Part shown: piece after piece, positions 53,507-64,000 of the stretch | How the letters are laid out: the number at the start of each line of letters is the position of its first letter | Numbering within the stretch: the first letter of the stretch is position 1 | DNA from: Pseudomonas nicosulfuronedens | GTDB taxonomy: Bacteria; Pseudomonadota; Gammaproteobacteria; Pseudomonadales; Pseudomonadaceae | Assembly: GCF_005877905.1 (NCBI RefSeq) | Contig: NZ_SWDV01000010.1 | Location: 124,001-188,000, forward strand | Direction: 5' to 3' | DNA: 64,000 nucleotides | The notes under the pieces: model-generated | The model's database searches: none | Told to the model about the DNA's origin: nothing | The model's input: the letters and a program-made list of their open reading frames with translations, nothing else | Position numbers and translations under genes: made by a program

Positions 53507-53989
53507 TCAGCAGTCGGACAGGCGCAGGAAAATCTCCACCAGGCGCTCGATACCGGCCTGGTCCTGCGCGCTGAAGCGGCCGACCGTCGGGCTGTCCAGG
53601 TCCAGCACGCCAATCAGGCGTCCCTCCTTCACCAGCGGCACCACCAGCTCGCTGTTGGAGGCGCTGTCGCAGGCGATGTGGCCGGGGAAGGCGTGCACGT
53701 CTTCCACACGCTGGGTTTCACGGGTGCGCGCTGCGGCGCCGCACACGCCCTTGCTGAAGGGAATGCGTACGCAGGCAACCTTGCCCTGGAAGGGGCCGAG
53801 CACCAGCTCTTCGTTGCGGTTCAGGTAAAAGCCGGCCCAGTTCAGGTCCGGCAGCTCGTTGAACAGGAACGCGGAAAACTGCGAGGCGTTGGCGATGAAG
53901 TCGCGCTCGTCGGCGAACAGTGACTCCGCCTGGGCGGCCAGCAGCGCGTAGCCGTCAAGGCCGGCGCCGGCCTGTTGCAGATCGATCAT
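53507..53989 (-). CDS. Free methionine-(R)-sulfoxide reductase (GAF domain)
   Basis: A 160-residue GAF-domain enzyme that reduces free Met-R-sulfoxide. It carries the three conserved cysteines in VACVRIPFSKGVCGAAA (two of them) and in HIACDSASNSELVVPL. The hydrophobic core motif WAGFYL is present. GGAGAC precedes ATG 53989, which overlaps the stop of the upstream ATPase gene by 4 bases. With msrB nearby it covers repair of both free and protein-bound methionine sulfoxide. Confidence 0.9.
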   Translation of the reverse strand: MIDLQQAGAGLDGYALLAAQAESLFADERDFIANASQFSAFLFNELPDLNWAGFYLNRNEELVLGPFQGKVACVRIPFSKGVCGAAARTRETQRVEDVHAFPGHIACDSASNSELVVPLVKEGRLIGVLDLDSPTVGRFSAQDQAGIERLVEIFLRLSDC

Positions 53990-54882
53990 GGGGTGTCTCC
54001 TTCCAGCAATTGTCGGCCCACCCAGTAGCGGGCGAATTGATAAGCACAGCGGCCATTCCGGTTGCCGCGCCCGAGCGCCCAGCGGATGGCTTCCTTCTCC
54101 AGCGCCTCGTCCCAGGCCCAGGCGGCGAGCCCGGATTTCTGCGCGAGTACCTCGACCCAGTGGCGCACCACACTGAGGAAGTGTTCCTGGGTGAAGGGAT
54201 AGAAGGACAGCCACAGGCCGAATCGGTCGGACAGGGCGATCTTGTCTTCGACGGCTTCGTTGGGGTGCAACTCGCCATCGACCATCTTCCAGTTCTCGTT
54301 GTCGCTCTGCTTTTCGGAGACCAGATGACGACGATTGGAAGTGGCATACAGCAATACGTTATCCGGCGCCTGCTCCAGCGAGCCGTCGAGCACGCTCTTG
54401 AGGACGCGAAAATCGCCCTCACCCGCGTCGAACGACAGGTCATCGCAGAACAGCACGAAGCGCTGCGGCAACCCCTGAATCTGCTCGACCACACGCGGCA
54501 GGTCGGCCAGGTGGTCGCGCTCGATCTCGATCAGGCGCAGCCCTTCACCGGCCAACTCTGCCAGCAGCGCGCGCACCAGCGAGGACTTGCCAGTGCCACG
54601 GGCGCCCCACAGCAATGCATGGTTGGCCGGCTGGCCAGCCACGAACTGCCGTGTGTTGCGCGCCAGCTGCTCGCGCTGCCGGTCGACGCCCAGCAGATCG
54701 TCCAGGCGCAAGTCGAGACTGACCTTCAGCGTTTGCAGATAACCGCTACGGCCGTCACGGTGCCAGCGCGCCGCCAGGCTCTGCTGCCAGTCCACGGTTT
54801 CGCGGACAGCGGGCAGCAAAGGCTCCAGGCGCACCATCAGCGCTTCGGCGCGGGCGAGAAAATCATTCAGACGGGAATCCAC
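53986..54882 (-). CDS. DUF815 family ATPase
   Basis: A 298-residue AAA-like ATPase: Walker A GARGTGKSSL in the N-terminal half and Walker B RFVLFCDDLSF, followed by LYATSNRRHLV, the sensor-type segment of this family. GTG 54882 is chosen because GGAG lies 6 bases upstream; an alternative GTG at 54900 has none. It is coupled to the fRMsr gene by a 4-base overlap. The function of DUF815 proteins is not established. Confidence 0.88.
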   Translation of the reverse strand: MDSRLNDFLARAEALMVRLEPLLPAVRETVDWQQSLAARWHRDGRSGYLQTLKVSLDLRLDDLLGVDRQREQLARNTRQFVAGQPANHALLWGARGTGKSSLVRALLAELAGEGLRLIEIERDHLADLPRVVEQIQGLPQRFVLFCDDLSFDAGEGDFRVLKSVLDGSLEQAPDNVLLYATSNRRHLVSEKQSDNENWKMVDGELHPNEAVEDKIALSDRFGLWLSFYPFTQEHFLSVVRHWVEVLAQKSGLAAWAWDEALEKEAIRWALGRGNRNGRCAYQFARYWVGRQLLEGDTP

Positions 54883-55035
54883 GTGAGTCTCCAAGCGCAC
54901 CAGGGATAAGTCTCCGGACGCAGTTCTTCGAATGCAGGCCCGGGAATTTCTTCGTCGCCGGATTATCCCGACAGACGGTTCCGATGGGCTATGCTACGCC
55001 GCAGGAAAGCTTCTGCGAGGCGACGCTCCGCAACC

Positions 55036-57372
<2,337 letters not shown>

Positions 57373-57373
57373 G

Positions 57374-57844
57374 TCAGGCGTCCAGCTTCGACAACTGCAG
57401 CAGCAAACCGTCCAACTGCTCGCGCAAGCCGTCGGTGACGCTCAGGTCGATACCGCTGCGGCACAGCAATTCCTCTCGCAGCGGCAGCACCTTCTCGCGC
57501 AATGCCAGCCCTTGCGCGGTCAGCCCCAGGTGTACTTCGCGCTCGTCATGCAGCGCACGGCGGCGCTGCACCAGGCCTAGCTGCTCCAGGCGCTTGAGCA
57601 GCGGCGTGAGGGTGCCGGAATCGAGCATCAGGCGCTCACCGAGCGCCTTCACCGACGGCTGCGACGGCGGTTCGGCCTGCCACTCCCAGAGCACCAGCAT
57701 GGCCAGGTACTGCGGGTAGGTCAGGCCGAGCGCCTCGAGCATCGGCCGGTAGCCGCGGATCACCGCGCGGGACACGGCGTACAGGCGGAAGCACAGCTGG
57801 TTGTCCAGCTGCAGTTCGGCCGGCAGGGAGACAGCGTCTTTCAT
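57374..57844 (-). CDS. ospR: Redox-sensing MarR-family regulator OspR
   Basis: A 156-residue MarR/OhrR-type repressor. The reactive cysteine is C18 (DNQLCFRLY) and a second cysteine, C128, is in ELLCRSG; two-Cys members form a disulfide on oxidation. The winged helix covers LGERLMLDSGTLTPLLKRLEQLGLV and RRRALHDEREVHLGLT. Its ATG (57844) overlaps the last base of the gpx stop, so the pair is one operon. Its stop lies one base from that of the convergent sagS, with no terminator between. Confidence 0.9.
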   Translation of the reverse strand: MKDAVSLPAELQLDNQLCFRLYAVSRAVIRGYRPMLEALGLTYPQYLAMLVLWEWQAEPPSQPSVKALGERLMLDSGTLTPLLKRLEQLGLVQRRRALHDEREVHLGLTAQGLALREKVLPLREELLCRSGIDLSVTDGLREQLDGLLLQLSKLDA

Positions 57845-58326
57845 CACAGCAGCGCTTCAATCTCGGCGGACAGTTGCTCGGGCTTGGTGGTCGGGGCGAA
57901 GCGCTTGATCACCTTGCCATCTTGGCCGATGAGGAACTTGGTGAAGTTCCACTTGATGCCCTGGCTGCCCAGCAGACCGGGGGCGCGCTTCTTCAGTTGC
58001 ACATAGAGCGGGTGGGCCTCGGCGCCGTTGACGTCGATCTTCTTGAACAGCGGGAAGCTCACGCCAAAGTTCAGCTCGCAGAACTGGGTGATCTCCCCTT
58101 CGTTGCCTGGCTCCTGCTTGCCGAACTGGTTGCAGGGGAAGCCGAGCACCACCAGGCCCTTGTCCTTGTACTGCCGCCAGAGCTTCTCCAGCCCCTTGTA
58201 CTGCGGAGTGAAGCCGCACTGGCTGGCGGTGTTCACCACCAGCAGGGCCTTGCCGCCGAAGTCGGCGAGGGTCTTTTGTTCGCCCTTGATGGTGGTCACG
58301 GGAATGTTCAGCAGTGCATCGCTCAT
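57844..58326 (-). CDS. gpx: Glutathione peroxidase family protein
   Basis: A 160-residue thiol peroxidase with cysteine in place of selenocysteine: C37 in [13 protein letters not shown], then [13 protein letters not shown] with a likely resolving Cys, and WNFTKFLI with the catalytic Trp and Asn. It reduces organic peroxides, probably with thioredoxin. It is transcribed with ospR, and a 36-base palindrome stands upstream, so peroxide probably relieves OspR repression of both. This last point is inferred. Confidence 0.93.
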   Translation of the reverse strand: MSDALLNIPVTTIKGEQKTLADFGGKALLVVNTASQCGFTPQYKGLEKLWRQYKDKGLVVLGFPCNQFGKQEPGNEGEITQFCELNFGVSFPLFKKIDVNGAEAHPLYVQLKKRAPGLLGSQGIKWNFTKFLIGQDGKVIKRFAPTTKPEQLSAEIEALL

Positions 58327-58365
58327 CGCAGATGGCTCCAGTGGAAAGTGGGAAACTCAAGAGTA

Positions 58366-58401
58366 GTGATCAATTAAATTGCGCGCAATTCAATTGATCA
58401 C
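58366..58401. promoter_or_regulatory. 36-base palindromic operator before gpx-ospR
   Basis: The left arm GTGATCAATTAAATTGCG (58366-58383) and right arm CGCAATTCAATTGATCAC (58384-58401) are reverse complements with one mismatch. The CAATT/AATTG repeats resemble sites of OhrR-type repressors. It lies 40 bases before the gpx start. Confidence 0.65.
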
Positions 58402-58452
58402 GAATCACCCAGAGAAATGACAGGACATCCGGCAACAACCCGATCAGGCTGG

Positions 58453-58476
58453 CTCGTGAGCAAGCTCGCTCCTACG
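58453..58476. repeat. Single REP element
   Basis: TGAGCAAGCTCGCTCCTACG (from 58457) matches the core of the inverted arm. No partner is seen. Confidence 0.8.
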
Positions 58477-58490
58477 AAACGCAACCGCCA

Positions 58491-58518
58491 AAAGAAAAGG
58501 CCCGCTCGGTGGCGGGCC
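58491..58518 (-). terminator. Terminator after msrB
   Basis: On the minus strand GGCCCGC, loop CACCGA, GCGGGCC, then TTTTCTTT. Confidence 0.88.
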
Positions 58519-58524
58519 CTGGAA

Positions 58525-58920
58525 TCACGCTTTCGGCACCAGTTTCAAGGATGCCGAGTTGATGCAGTAGCGCAGCCCGGTCGGCCGCGGGCCGTCAGGG
58601 AAGACATGGCCCAGGTGCGCATCACACTTGCCGCACCGCACTTCAATGCGATGCATGCCGTGGCTGAAATCTTCCAGCTCCTTGACCACCTCGCCGTTCA
58701 CCGGCTGGAAGTAGCTCGGCCAGCCGCTGCCAGAGTCGTACTTGGCGTCGGAGTCGAACAGCGCGGTGCCACAGCACACGCAGTGGTAGATGCCGGGCGT
58801 CTTGGTGTCGTGATACTCGCCGGTGAAGGCACGCTCGGTGCCGCCCAGACGGCAGACATGGAACTGCTCGTCGGTGAGTTCGTCACGCCAGGAGTCCAGG
58901 GGCTTTTCCAGCTTTTCCAT
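58525..58920 (-). CDS. msrB: Peptide-methionine (R)-S-oxide reductase MsrB
   Basis: A 131-residue enzyme that repairs Met-R-sulfoxide in proteins. The zinc ligands are C47 and C50 (CVCC) and C96 and C99 (CGKC); the catalytic cysteine is C119 in [21 protein letters not shown] and SGWPSYFQP complete the active site. GGAGG lies 8 bases before ATG 58920. The leader contains a terminator-like hairpin (58941-58977). It is divergent from the aminotransferase gene. Confidence 0.95.
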   Translation of the reverse strand: MEKLEKPLDSWRDELTDEQFHVCRLGGTERAFTGEYHDTKTPGIYHCVCCGTALFDSDAKYDSGSGWPSYFQPVNGEVVKELEDFSHGMHRIEVRCGKCDAHLGHVFPDGPRPTGLRYCINSASLKLVPKA

Positions 58921-58940
58921 CGATCTGCCTCCATTAATGG

Positions 58941-58977
58941 AAAAAATGCCCGATACCTCCTTTTCCGGGAATCGGGC
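58941..58977 (-). promoter_or_regulatory. Terminator-like hairpin in the msrB leader
   Basis: On the minus strand GCCCGAT, a 16-base loop that includes AAAAGGAGG, then ATCGGGC and A followed by six T. It lies 21 bases upstream of the msrB start. It could be an attenuator, or the end of an upstream transcript. No leader reading frame was recognised. Confidence 0.4.
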
Positions 58978-59211
58978 CGCACGTATGATGCGCGTGGTTA
59001 ACGTCAGGTTCAGAATCTGCCGCACAGAGACATTCTCGCGATAGAAAAGCCTTAAAAGCTCTAATTTTTCGAGAATTCCACTGTTTTCCTGTCGATTTTC
59101 AGGGTCGACACCAGGGAAAAGCACTTCCGAACCGCTCATTTGACGCCAGTCTGTCACCCGCGTTACAGCCTGCCAAGTCGCCGGCCGCGGACTATTTCGG
59201 AATCCCAGATC

Positions 59212-60423
59212 ATGCAGGTCACCAAATCGAACAAGCTCGCCAACGTCTGCTACGACATTCGCGGGCCCGTGCTCAAGCACGCCAAACGCCTGGAAGAGGA
59301 AGGCCACCGCATCCTCAAGCTGAACATCGGCAACCCGGCGCCGTTCGGTTTCGAGGCGCCGGACGAAATCCTCCAGGACGTTATCCGCAATCTGCCGACC
59401 GCCCAGGGCTACAGCGACTCCAAGGGCCTGTTCAGCGCGCGCAAGGCGGTGATGCAGTACTACCAGCAGAAGCAGGTGGAAGGCGTCGGCATCGAGGACA
59501 TCTACCTGGGCAACGGCGTGTCCGAGCTGATCGTCATGGCCCTGCAGGCGCTGCTCAACAACGGTGACGAGGTGCTGATCCCGGCGCCCGACTACCCACT
59601 GTGGACCGCTTCGGTCGCCCTCTCCGGCGGCAAGCCGGTGCACTACCTGTGCGACGAGCAGGCCGGCTGGTTCCCCGACGTCGCCGACATGAAGGCGAAG
59701 ATCACCAGCAACACCAAGGCCCTGGTGCTGATCAACCCGAACAACCCCACCGGCGCGGTCTACTCGAAGGAAGTGCTGCTGGACATCGTCGAACTGGCGC
59801 GCCAGCACAATCTGGTGATCTTCTCCGACGAGATCTACGACAAGATCCTCTACGACGAGGCCCAGCACATCTCCACCGCCTCCCTGGCGCCGGACGTGCT
59901 CTGCCTGACCTTCAACGGCCTGTCCAAGTCCTACCGCGTGGCAGGCTTCCGCTCCGGCTGGATCGCCATTTCCGGTCCCAAGCACAAAGCGCAGAGCTAC
60001 ATCGAGGGCCTGGATATCCTGGCCAACATGCGCCTGTGCGCCAACGTGCCGAGCCAGCACGCGATCCAGACCGCACTGGGCGGCTACCAGAGCATCAACG
60101 ACCTGGTGCTGCCGGGTGGGCGCCTGCTGGAACAACGCAACCGCGCCTGGGAGTTGCTCAACGACATTCCCGGCGTCAGCTGCGTGAAGCCCATGGGCGC
60201 GCTCTATGCCTTCCCGCGCATCGATCCGAAGATCTGCCCGATCCACAACGACGAAAAATTCGTCCTCGACCTGCTGCTTTCCGAGAAGTTGCTCATCGTT
60301 CAAGGCACCGCTTTCAACTGGCCCTGGCCGGATCACTTCCGGGTGGTTACCCTGCCCCGTCTCGATGACCTGGAACAGGCCATCGGCCGCATCGGTAACT
60401 TCCTGAAAAGCTATCGCCAATAA
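59212..60423 (+). CDS. alaA: Alanine/pyruvate aminotransferase (AlaA type)
   Basis: A 403-residue PLP enzyme of the aspartate aminotransferase fold, close to E. coli AlaA (YfbQ), which makes alanine from glutamate and pyruvate. Motifs: [63 protein letters not shown] and the PLP lysine K239 in [17 protein letters not shown]. Start ATG 59212 (MQVTKSNKL) is family-typical; a start 24 codons upstream is not conserved. Confidence 0.93.
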   Translation: MQVTKSNKLANVCYDIRGPVLKHAKRLEEEGHRILKLNIGNPAPFGFEAPDEILQDVIRNLPTAQGYSDSKGLFSARKAVMQYYQQKQVEGVGIEDIYLGNGVSELIVMALQALLNNGDEVLIPAPDYPLWTASVALSGGKPVHYLCDEQAGWFPDVADMKAKITSNTKALVLINPNNPTGAVYSKEVLLDIVELARQHNLVIFSDEIYDKILYDEAQHISTASLAPDVLCLTFNGLSKSYRVAGFRSGWIAISGPKHKAQSYIEGLDILANMRLCANVPSQHAIQTALGGYQSINDLVLPGGRLLEQRNRAWELLNDIPGVSCVKPMGALYAFPRIDPKICPIHNDEKFVLDLLLSEKLLIVQGTAFNWPWPDHFRVVTLPRLDDLEQAIGRIGNFLKSYRQ

Positions 60424-60451
60424 ATCATCGCCAGTGAATCCCAGCGCATAA

Positions 60452-60892
60452 ATGGACCTGCAGATCGACGACTTCTACAAGGATGCCGCCTCCGGCCTGC
60501 TGACGCTCTACCAGGCCTTCCCGCGCAAGATCGCCCTCTACGTCGAGGACCTGATCGGCCGGGAAGAGCCCGACGAGTTCGGCCTGCCCAGTACCCGCCA
60601 CCAGAGTTGCCTGGGCGCGCTGCTGTGGCTGGCCGATGAAGGCTATCTGCGCTTCGAGGCAACCATTCGTTACGAAGCGCTGGACCAGGCGGTGCTCAGC
60701 GAAAAGGCCTTCATGCGCCTGACCCGCATCGTTCCCCACGCCGTGCGCGACGGCGAGGAACTGCCGCCCAGCGTGCGCCGCGACCAGGCCACGCTGGCCA
60801 ACCAGCTGCGCGAGGCACTGGCGAGCCGGCACGGGGAACGCATCGCGCGACTGACCCGTCTACTCTTCGAGAGCGATTCGGGGCGCCTGTAA
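60452..60892 (+). CDS. Conserved hypothetical protein (winged-helix-like)
   Basis: A 146-residue soluble protein starting [26 protein letters not shown]. The middle part ([38 protein letters not shown]) has the pattern helix, helix, strand seen in winged-helix domains, and a basic C-terminal helix follows. It starts 28 bases after alaA and is probably cotranscribed with it. DNA binding is a guess from the pattern only. Conserved at this position in Pseudomonas. Confidence 0.83.
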   Translation: MDLQIDDFYKDAASGLLTLYQAFPRKIALYVEDLIGREEPDEFGLPSTRHQSCLGALLWLADEGYLRFEATIRYEALDQAVLSEKAFMRLTRIVPHAVRDGEELPPSVRRDQATLANQLREALASRHGERIARLTRLLFESDSGRL

Positions 60893-60928
60893 CAGGGGCG
60901 AGCGACACAAGTTGAAATAGTCCCCGAG

Positions 60929-60957
60929 TTGAATCGCCTCGGGGCCAACCGTATATA
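60929..60957 (+). promoter_or_regulatory. htpX promoter
   Basis: TTGAAT (60929-60934), 17 bases, TATATA (60952-60957), about 108 bases before htpX. A stretch CCCCGCAT follows, but I cannot make a convincing sigma-32 promoter from it. Confidence 0.6.
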
Positions 60958-61064
60958 CCCCGCATACTATTCAGCGATCCCGTGCATGACTGTGCCCGGC
61001 GATTCGGAAAGCCGCGTTCCCATGCGGTTTTCGCCAATGTCACCGTGAGGAGAAGCTTTACGCC

Positions 61065-61940
61065 ATGATGCGCATCCTGTTGTTCCTGGCCACCAACCTG
61101 GCAGTTCTGGTGATCGCCAGCATCACCCTGAAACTGCTCGGCGTGGACCGTTTCACCGGCCAGAATTACGGTAGCCTTCTGATTTTCTGTGCCGTCTTCG
61201 GCTTTGCCGGCTCCCTGGTCTCGCTGTTCATCTCCAAGTGGATGGCGAAGATGAGCACCGGCACCGAGATCATCAGCCAGCCGCGCACCCGCCACGAGCA
61301 GTGGCTGCTGCAGACCGTGGAAGAGCTGTCCCGCGAGGCCGGCATCAAGATGCCGGAAGTGGGTATCTTCCCCGCCTACGAAGCCAACGCCTTCGCCACC
61401 GGCTGGAACAAGAACGACGCATTGGTTGCGGTCAGCCAGGGCCTGCTGGAGCGCTTCTCCCCTGAAGAAGTGAAAGCCGTGCTGGCCCACGAGATCGGCC
61501 ACGTGGCCAACGGCGATATGGTCACCCTGGCACTGATCCAGGGCGTGGTGAACACCTTCGTGATGTTCTTCGCACGCATCTTCGGCAACTTCGTCGACAA
61601 GGTCATCCTGAAGAACGAAGACGGTCCAGGCATCGGCTATTTCGTCGCGACCATCTTCGCCGAACTGGTCCTGGGTGTGCTCGCCAGCATCATCGTCATG
61701 TGGTTCTCGCGCAAGCGCGAATACCGTGCGGACGAAGCCGGCGCACGCCTGGCCAGCACCGGCGCGATGATCGCGGCCCTGCAACGCCTGCGCGCCGAAC
61801 AGGGTGTGCCGGTGCAGATGCCCGACTCCCTGCAAGCCTTCGGCATCAACGGCAACCTCAAGCACGGCCTCGCCGGCCTGTTCATGAGCCACCCGCCGCT
61901 GGAAGACCGCATCGAAGCCCTGCGCGCCGCTGGCCGCTAA
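61065..61940 (+). CDS. htpX: Protease HtpX
   Basis: A 291-residue inner-membrane zinc metalloprotease of family M48 that degrades misfolded membrane proteins together with FtsH. Two N-terminal transmembrane helices (about 4-24 and 35-56) precede the HEIGH zinc motif at 142-146 ([16 protein letters not shown]). Two more hydrophobic segments follow, and [16 protein letters not shown] carries the third zinc ligand Glu. The C-terminal [16 protein letters not shown] is family-typical. The start has GGAG upstream (GTGAGGAGAAGC). Confidence 0.96.
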   Translation: MMRILLFLATNLAVLVIASITLKLLGVDRFTGQNYGSLLIFCAVFGFAGSLVSLFISKWMAKMSTGTEIISQPRTRHEQWLLQTVEELSREAGIKMPEVGIFPAYEANAFATGWNKNDALVAVSQGLLERFSPEEVKAVLAHEIGHVANGDMVTLALIQGVVNTFVMFFARIFGNFVDKVILKNEDGPGIGYFVATIFAELVLGVLASIIVMWFSRKREYRADEAGARLASTGAMIAALQRLRAEQGVPVQMPDSLQAFGINGNLKHGLAGLFMSHPPLEDRIEALRAAGR

Positions 61941-61947
61941 ACTTCAA

Positions 61948-61989
61948 GGCAAGAAAAAGGGCGACCCAAGGGTCGCCCTTTTTCTTGCC
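61948..61989. terminator. Long bidirectional terminator between htpX and tpm
   Basis: GGCAAGAAAAAGGGCGACCC, loop AA, and its exact reverse complement: a 20-bp perfect stem with T5 inside the right arm. Confidence 0.93.
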
Positions 61990-61995
61990 TGCGAT

Positions 61996-62652
61996 TCAGC
62001 CGCGACGCAGCGTAAACGCCACTTCATCCAGATGGCTGACGCCACGCTTGAGGAACTTCGGGTTTTCCGCCAGCACGTCCAGGCGCTCCACCTCCTCGAC
62101 GTCCCAACCCTCGACGAAGAGCCTGTGCACCTCATCCGCCAACACGGCAAACGGCGGGCCATCCATCTCGGTCTGGGGGTACTCCAGGCTGACCAGCAGC
62201 CCTCGCACCTGACGCGGCACGATGCGCTGAAGATGCACGGCATAGTCGGCGCGCAAGTCTGGCGGCAAGGCGATCAGCGCTGCGCGGTCGTACAAGGCGC
62301 TGCAGCCGGCCACCTGCTCGGCAGTGACGTCGAAGAAATCACCCTGGAGAATCTCCAGGCGCTCATAGCTGTAGCGGCGCAGCGCGCCCTCCCGGGTAAT
62401 TTGCGGCGTAACACCCAGTTCGGCGAAGAAGTCGATGGCGGCCCGCTCGGCCAATTCGATACCCAGCACACGGTAACCCCATTGCGCCAGCCAGAGCATG
62501 TCCAGGCTCTTGCCGCACAGCGGCACCAGCACCTGCGATTCCTCGGGCAACTCCAGGTTCGGCCAGTGCCGTTGCAGAGCAGGGTTCACCGCTTGCTGAT
62601 GGAAGCCGATTTCATTGCGCGCCCAGCGCGACTGCCAGAATTCATGCTGCAT
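61996..62652 (-). CDS. tpm: Thiopurine S-methyltransferase
   Basis: A 218-residue SAM-dependent methyltransferase. It starts MQHEFWQSRWARNEIGFHQ, and the SAM site is LVPLCGKSLDMLWLAQWGY followed by VLGIELAERA and the acidic DFFDV. Bacterial Tpm methylates selenium and tellurium compounds and thiopurines; the native substrate is not known. It lies 11 bases after a small ORF on the same strand, so the two are probably cotranscribed. Confidence 0.94.
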   Translation of the reverse strand: MQHEFWQSRWARNEIGFHQQAVNPALQRHWPNLELPEESQVLVPLCGKSLDMLWLAQWGYRVLGIELAERAAIDFFAELGVTPQITREGALRRYSYERLEILQGDFFDVTAEQVAGCSALYDRAALIALPPDLRADYAVHLQRIVPRQVRGLLVSLEYPQTEMDGPPFAVLADEVHRLFVEGWDVEEVERLDVLAENPKFLKRGVSHLDEVAFTLRRG

Positions 62653-62663
62653 AGGTCACCTGT

Positions 62664-62873
62664 TCAAACACTGCGCATCGCACGCGGCAACAACCAGCGC
62701 CACCAGGCACCGCGTCGCTCGAGTGGACTCTCTCCGGCTTCGAGGATCTTCAGCCGTACTTGATCACCACGAACCCGCTGCACACAGATCACGGTGCCGT
62801 CTTCCAGACGGAGGCAATCGCCGATCTCGAGCACCAGGACTTGTTCAACTTGCTGCATAGCCGAATTCGCCAT
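62664..62873 (-). CDS. Small CsrA-like ORF upstream of tpm
   Basis: A 69-residue frame from ATG 62873 (or ATG 62858) to TGA 62664. The core VLVLEIGDCLRLEDGTVI followed by VQRVRGDQVRLKI has the strand pattern of CsrA/RsmA (VGETLMIGD, then VLGVKGNQVRIGV). The second half (ERRGAWWRWLLPRAMRSV) is basic and aromatic, unlike CsrA. No strong ribosome site is visible for either start. Compact codon use and the tight link to tpm support it being a gene. RNA binding is only a hypothesis. Confidence 0.6.
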   Translation of the reverse strand: MANSAMQQVEQVLVLEIGDCLRLEDGTVICVQRVRGDQVRLKILEAGESPLERRGAWWRWLLPRAMRSV

Positions 62874-63013
62874 TCGTTTCGGAAATTTCCGCAAACTCTA
62901 ACGCATCATCCGACCGACATCCTGCCAAAGCGCTCTTGGGCAACTGGCTCCGTGACTCTGCAACCGAGTTGGCAATTCCACAGCGATGCGCCTCAAGGGA
63001 ATGAGCACGAGAA

Positions 63014-63055
63014 AATAATCGATATTATCGATTATTAGATTCAAAAACCTATACT
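63014..63055. promoter_or_regulatory. Palindromic operator and promoter of the DODA-type gene
   Basis: AATAATCGAT (63014-63023), ATT, ATCGATTATT (63027-63036) form a perfect inverted repeat. The candidate -10 box TATACT (63050-63055) follows, so the repeat would cover the -35 region. The pattern T-ATCGAT-A suits a LysR-type factor, but no regulator gene stands next to it in the window. Confidence 0.5.
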
Positions 63056-63110
63056 GGATTTCGATCTTTATTCGGATGAACATAAAGGCATTCAAGTAGT
63101 GAGGTTCGCC

Positions 63111-63881
63111 ATGCTCCCTGCCCTGTTCATCTCCCACGGCTCCCCCATGTTGGCCCTGGACCCCGGCGCCAGCGATGCGCCACTGAAGCGCCTGGCCCGC
63201 GAGCTGCCACGTCCGAAAGCCATCCTGGTGGTCTCCGCCCACTGGGAAACCCCGGACCTGCGCGTTACCGCATCGCCCAAGCCGGACACCTGGCACGACT
63301 TCTACGGCTTCCCGCCCGAGCTCTATGCTGTGCAGTACCCGGCCACCGGCTCCCCGGAGCTGGCCCGCCGCGTCGTCGAACTGCTGGCCGAGGACGGCCT
63401 GCCGGCCACCCTGGATCCCGACCGCCCGCTGGACCACGGTGCCTGGGTGCCGCTGAGCCTGATGTACCCGGACGCCGATATCCCCGTCGTCCAGCTGTCC
63501 CTGCCCAGCAGACTCGGTGCGCCCATGCAGCACCGCATCGGTGCGGCCCTGCGTGCGTTGCGCGAGGAAGGCATCCTGCTGATCGGCTCCGGCAGCATCA
63601 CCCATAACCTGGGCGAGCTGGACTGGCATGCCGGCCCCGAGGTCATCACTCCCTGGGCCAAGGCTTTCCGCGACTGGATGGTGCAGCACCTGGAGGCCAA
63701 TGACGAAGCCGCCCTGTTCGACTACCGCCAGCAGGCGCCGCACGCGGTGCGCAACCACCCGCGCGATGAGCACCTGCTGCCGCTGTACTTCGCCCGTGGC
63801 GCGGGCGGTTCGGCGATGACGGTCGAGCACGCCGGATTTACCCTCGGCGCGCTGGGGATGGATATCTACCGCTTCAGCTGA
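63111..63881 (+). CDS. DODA-type extradiol ring-cleavage dioxygenase (YgiD family)
   Basis: A 256-residue class III extradiol dioxygenase related to 4,5-DOPA dioxygenase. The metal-site residues are in FISHGSPM (H9), VVSAHWET, PLDHGAWVPL and the C-terminal EHLLPLYFA and EHAGFTLGALGM. GAGG lies 6 bases before ATG 63111, giving the family start MLPALFISHG. The natural substrate is a catechol; which one is unknown. It stands alone after a 235-base spacer. Confidence 0.92.
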   Translation: MLPALFISHGSPMLALDPGASDAPLKRLARELPRPKAILVVSAHWETPDLRVTASPKPDTWHDFYGFPPELYAVQYPATGSPELARRVVELLAEDGLPATLDPDRPLDHGAWVPLSLMYPDADIPVVQLSLPSRLGAPMQHRIGAALRALREEGILLIGSGSITHNLGELDWHAGPEVITPWAKAFRDWMVQHLEANDEAALFDYRQQAPHAVRNHPRDEHLLPLYFARGAGGSAMTVEHAGFTLGALGMDIYRFS

Positions 63882-63887
63882 GGTTCT

Positions 63888-63966
63888 TTGTAGGAGCGAG
63901 CTTGCTGGCGAATATTTCCCAGGCGACGCCGGCGTCAGGCCGTTCGCGAGCAAGCTCGCTCCTACA
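63888..63966. repeat. REP pair (TAGGAGCGAG family)
   Basis: TAGGAGCGAGCTTGCTGGCG (from 63891; one change) and CGCGAGCAAGCTCGCTCCTA (to 63965). Confidence 0.9.
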
Positions 63967-64000
63967 GGACATCCATCGGCCGATTCCGGAAACGAAAAAG

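Noticed and set aside
60929..60968. A sigma-32 promoter for htpX
   Set aside because: CCCCGCAT is present, but spacing to a proper CTTGAAA-type element does not fit; the sigma-70 boxes are better.

Overview
The window is GC-rich chromosomal DNA of a gamma-proteobacterium, almost certainly a Pseudomonas close to the P. aeruginosa / P. nitroreducens / P. citronellolis group. The gene content and order recall two separate blocks of the PAO1 chromosome (from memory, roughly PA1512-PA1527 and PA2795-PA2834). The intergenic spaces carry the paired REP repeats typical of the genus (core TAGGAGCGAGCTTGCTCGCG). I see no phage, IS element, CRISPR array or rRNA gene.

Region 1 (1-27.2 kb) starts with the 5' part of smc, a GntR regulator and an AlkB-type alkane monooxygenase. 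A purine-degradation island follows: xanthine dehydrogenase (xdhA, xdhB) with its maturation factor (xdhC), guanine deaminase (guaD), a GntR/FCD regulator, an AzgA-type purine permease, hiuH, puuE, uraD, allA, the membrane urate oxidase puuD with a fused cytochrome c, and an NCS2 urate/xanthine permease. Together they take guanine, xanthine and urate to allantoate and from ureidoglycolate to glyoxylate. The allantoicase step between allantoate and ureidoglycolate is absent from the locus. The palindrome TTGTATACAA recurs in front of most of these transcription units and the GntR gene, and a second palindrome, TGACYCAAARGTCA, is shared by xdhA and the permease. Two insertions interrupt the island: a universal stress protein plus a LysR/MFS/HlyD/outer-membrane efflux cassette (10.7-16.5 kb), and a REC-HTH-PAS-kinase hybrid lacking both the receiver Asp and the kinase His (19.3-21.1 kb).

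Region 2 (27.3-29.4 kb) is a junction with a chemoreceptor gene and a small lipoprotein.

Region 3 (29.5-64 kb) holds dusA, tal, the rssC-rssB pair linked to RpoS control, mlaA, a GntR/UTRA regulator with a HAD-like and a PhnZ-like HD protein, a DUF4404 protein and queF. A copper cluster follows: copB, copA, a cupredoxin, a 43-residue secreted peptide and copRS. Next come an ABC-2 transporter, a GST, a transglutaminase-like protein, fadE, several small conserved proteins and a tRNA array (Glu-Gly-Gly-Gly on the minus strand). The end of the window is rich in redox and stress functions: GST, fRMsr, a DUF815 ATPase, a SagS-like hybrid sensor, ospR, gpx, msrB, alaA, htpX, tpm with a small CsrA-like ORF before it, and a DODA-type dioxygenase.

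The least expected items are the phosphoacceptor-free hybrid regulator, the shared purine operators, the HAD-like protein without its catalytic Asp, the short secreted peptide beside copRS and the CsrA-like ORF upstream of tpm.
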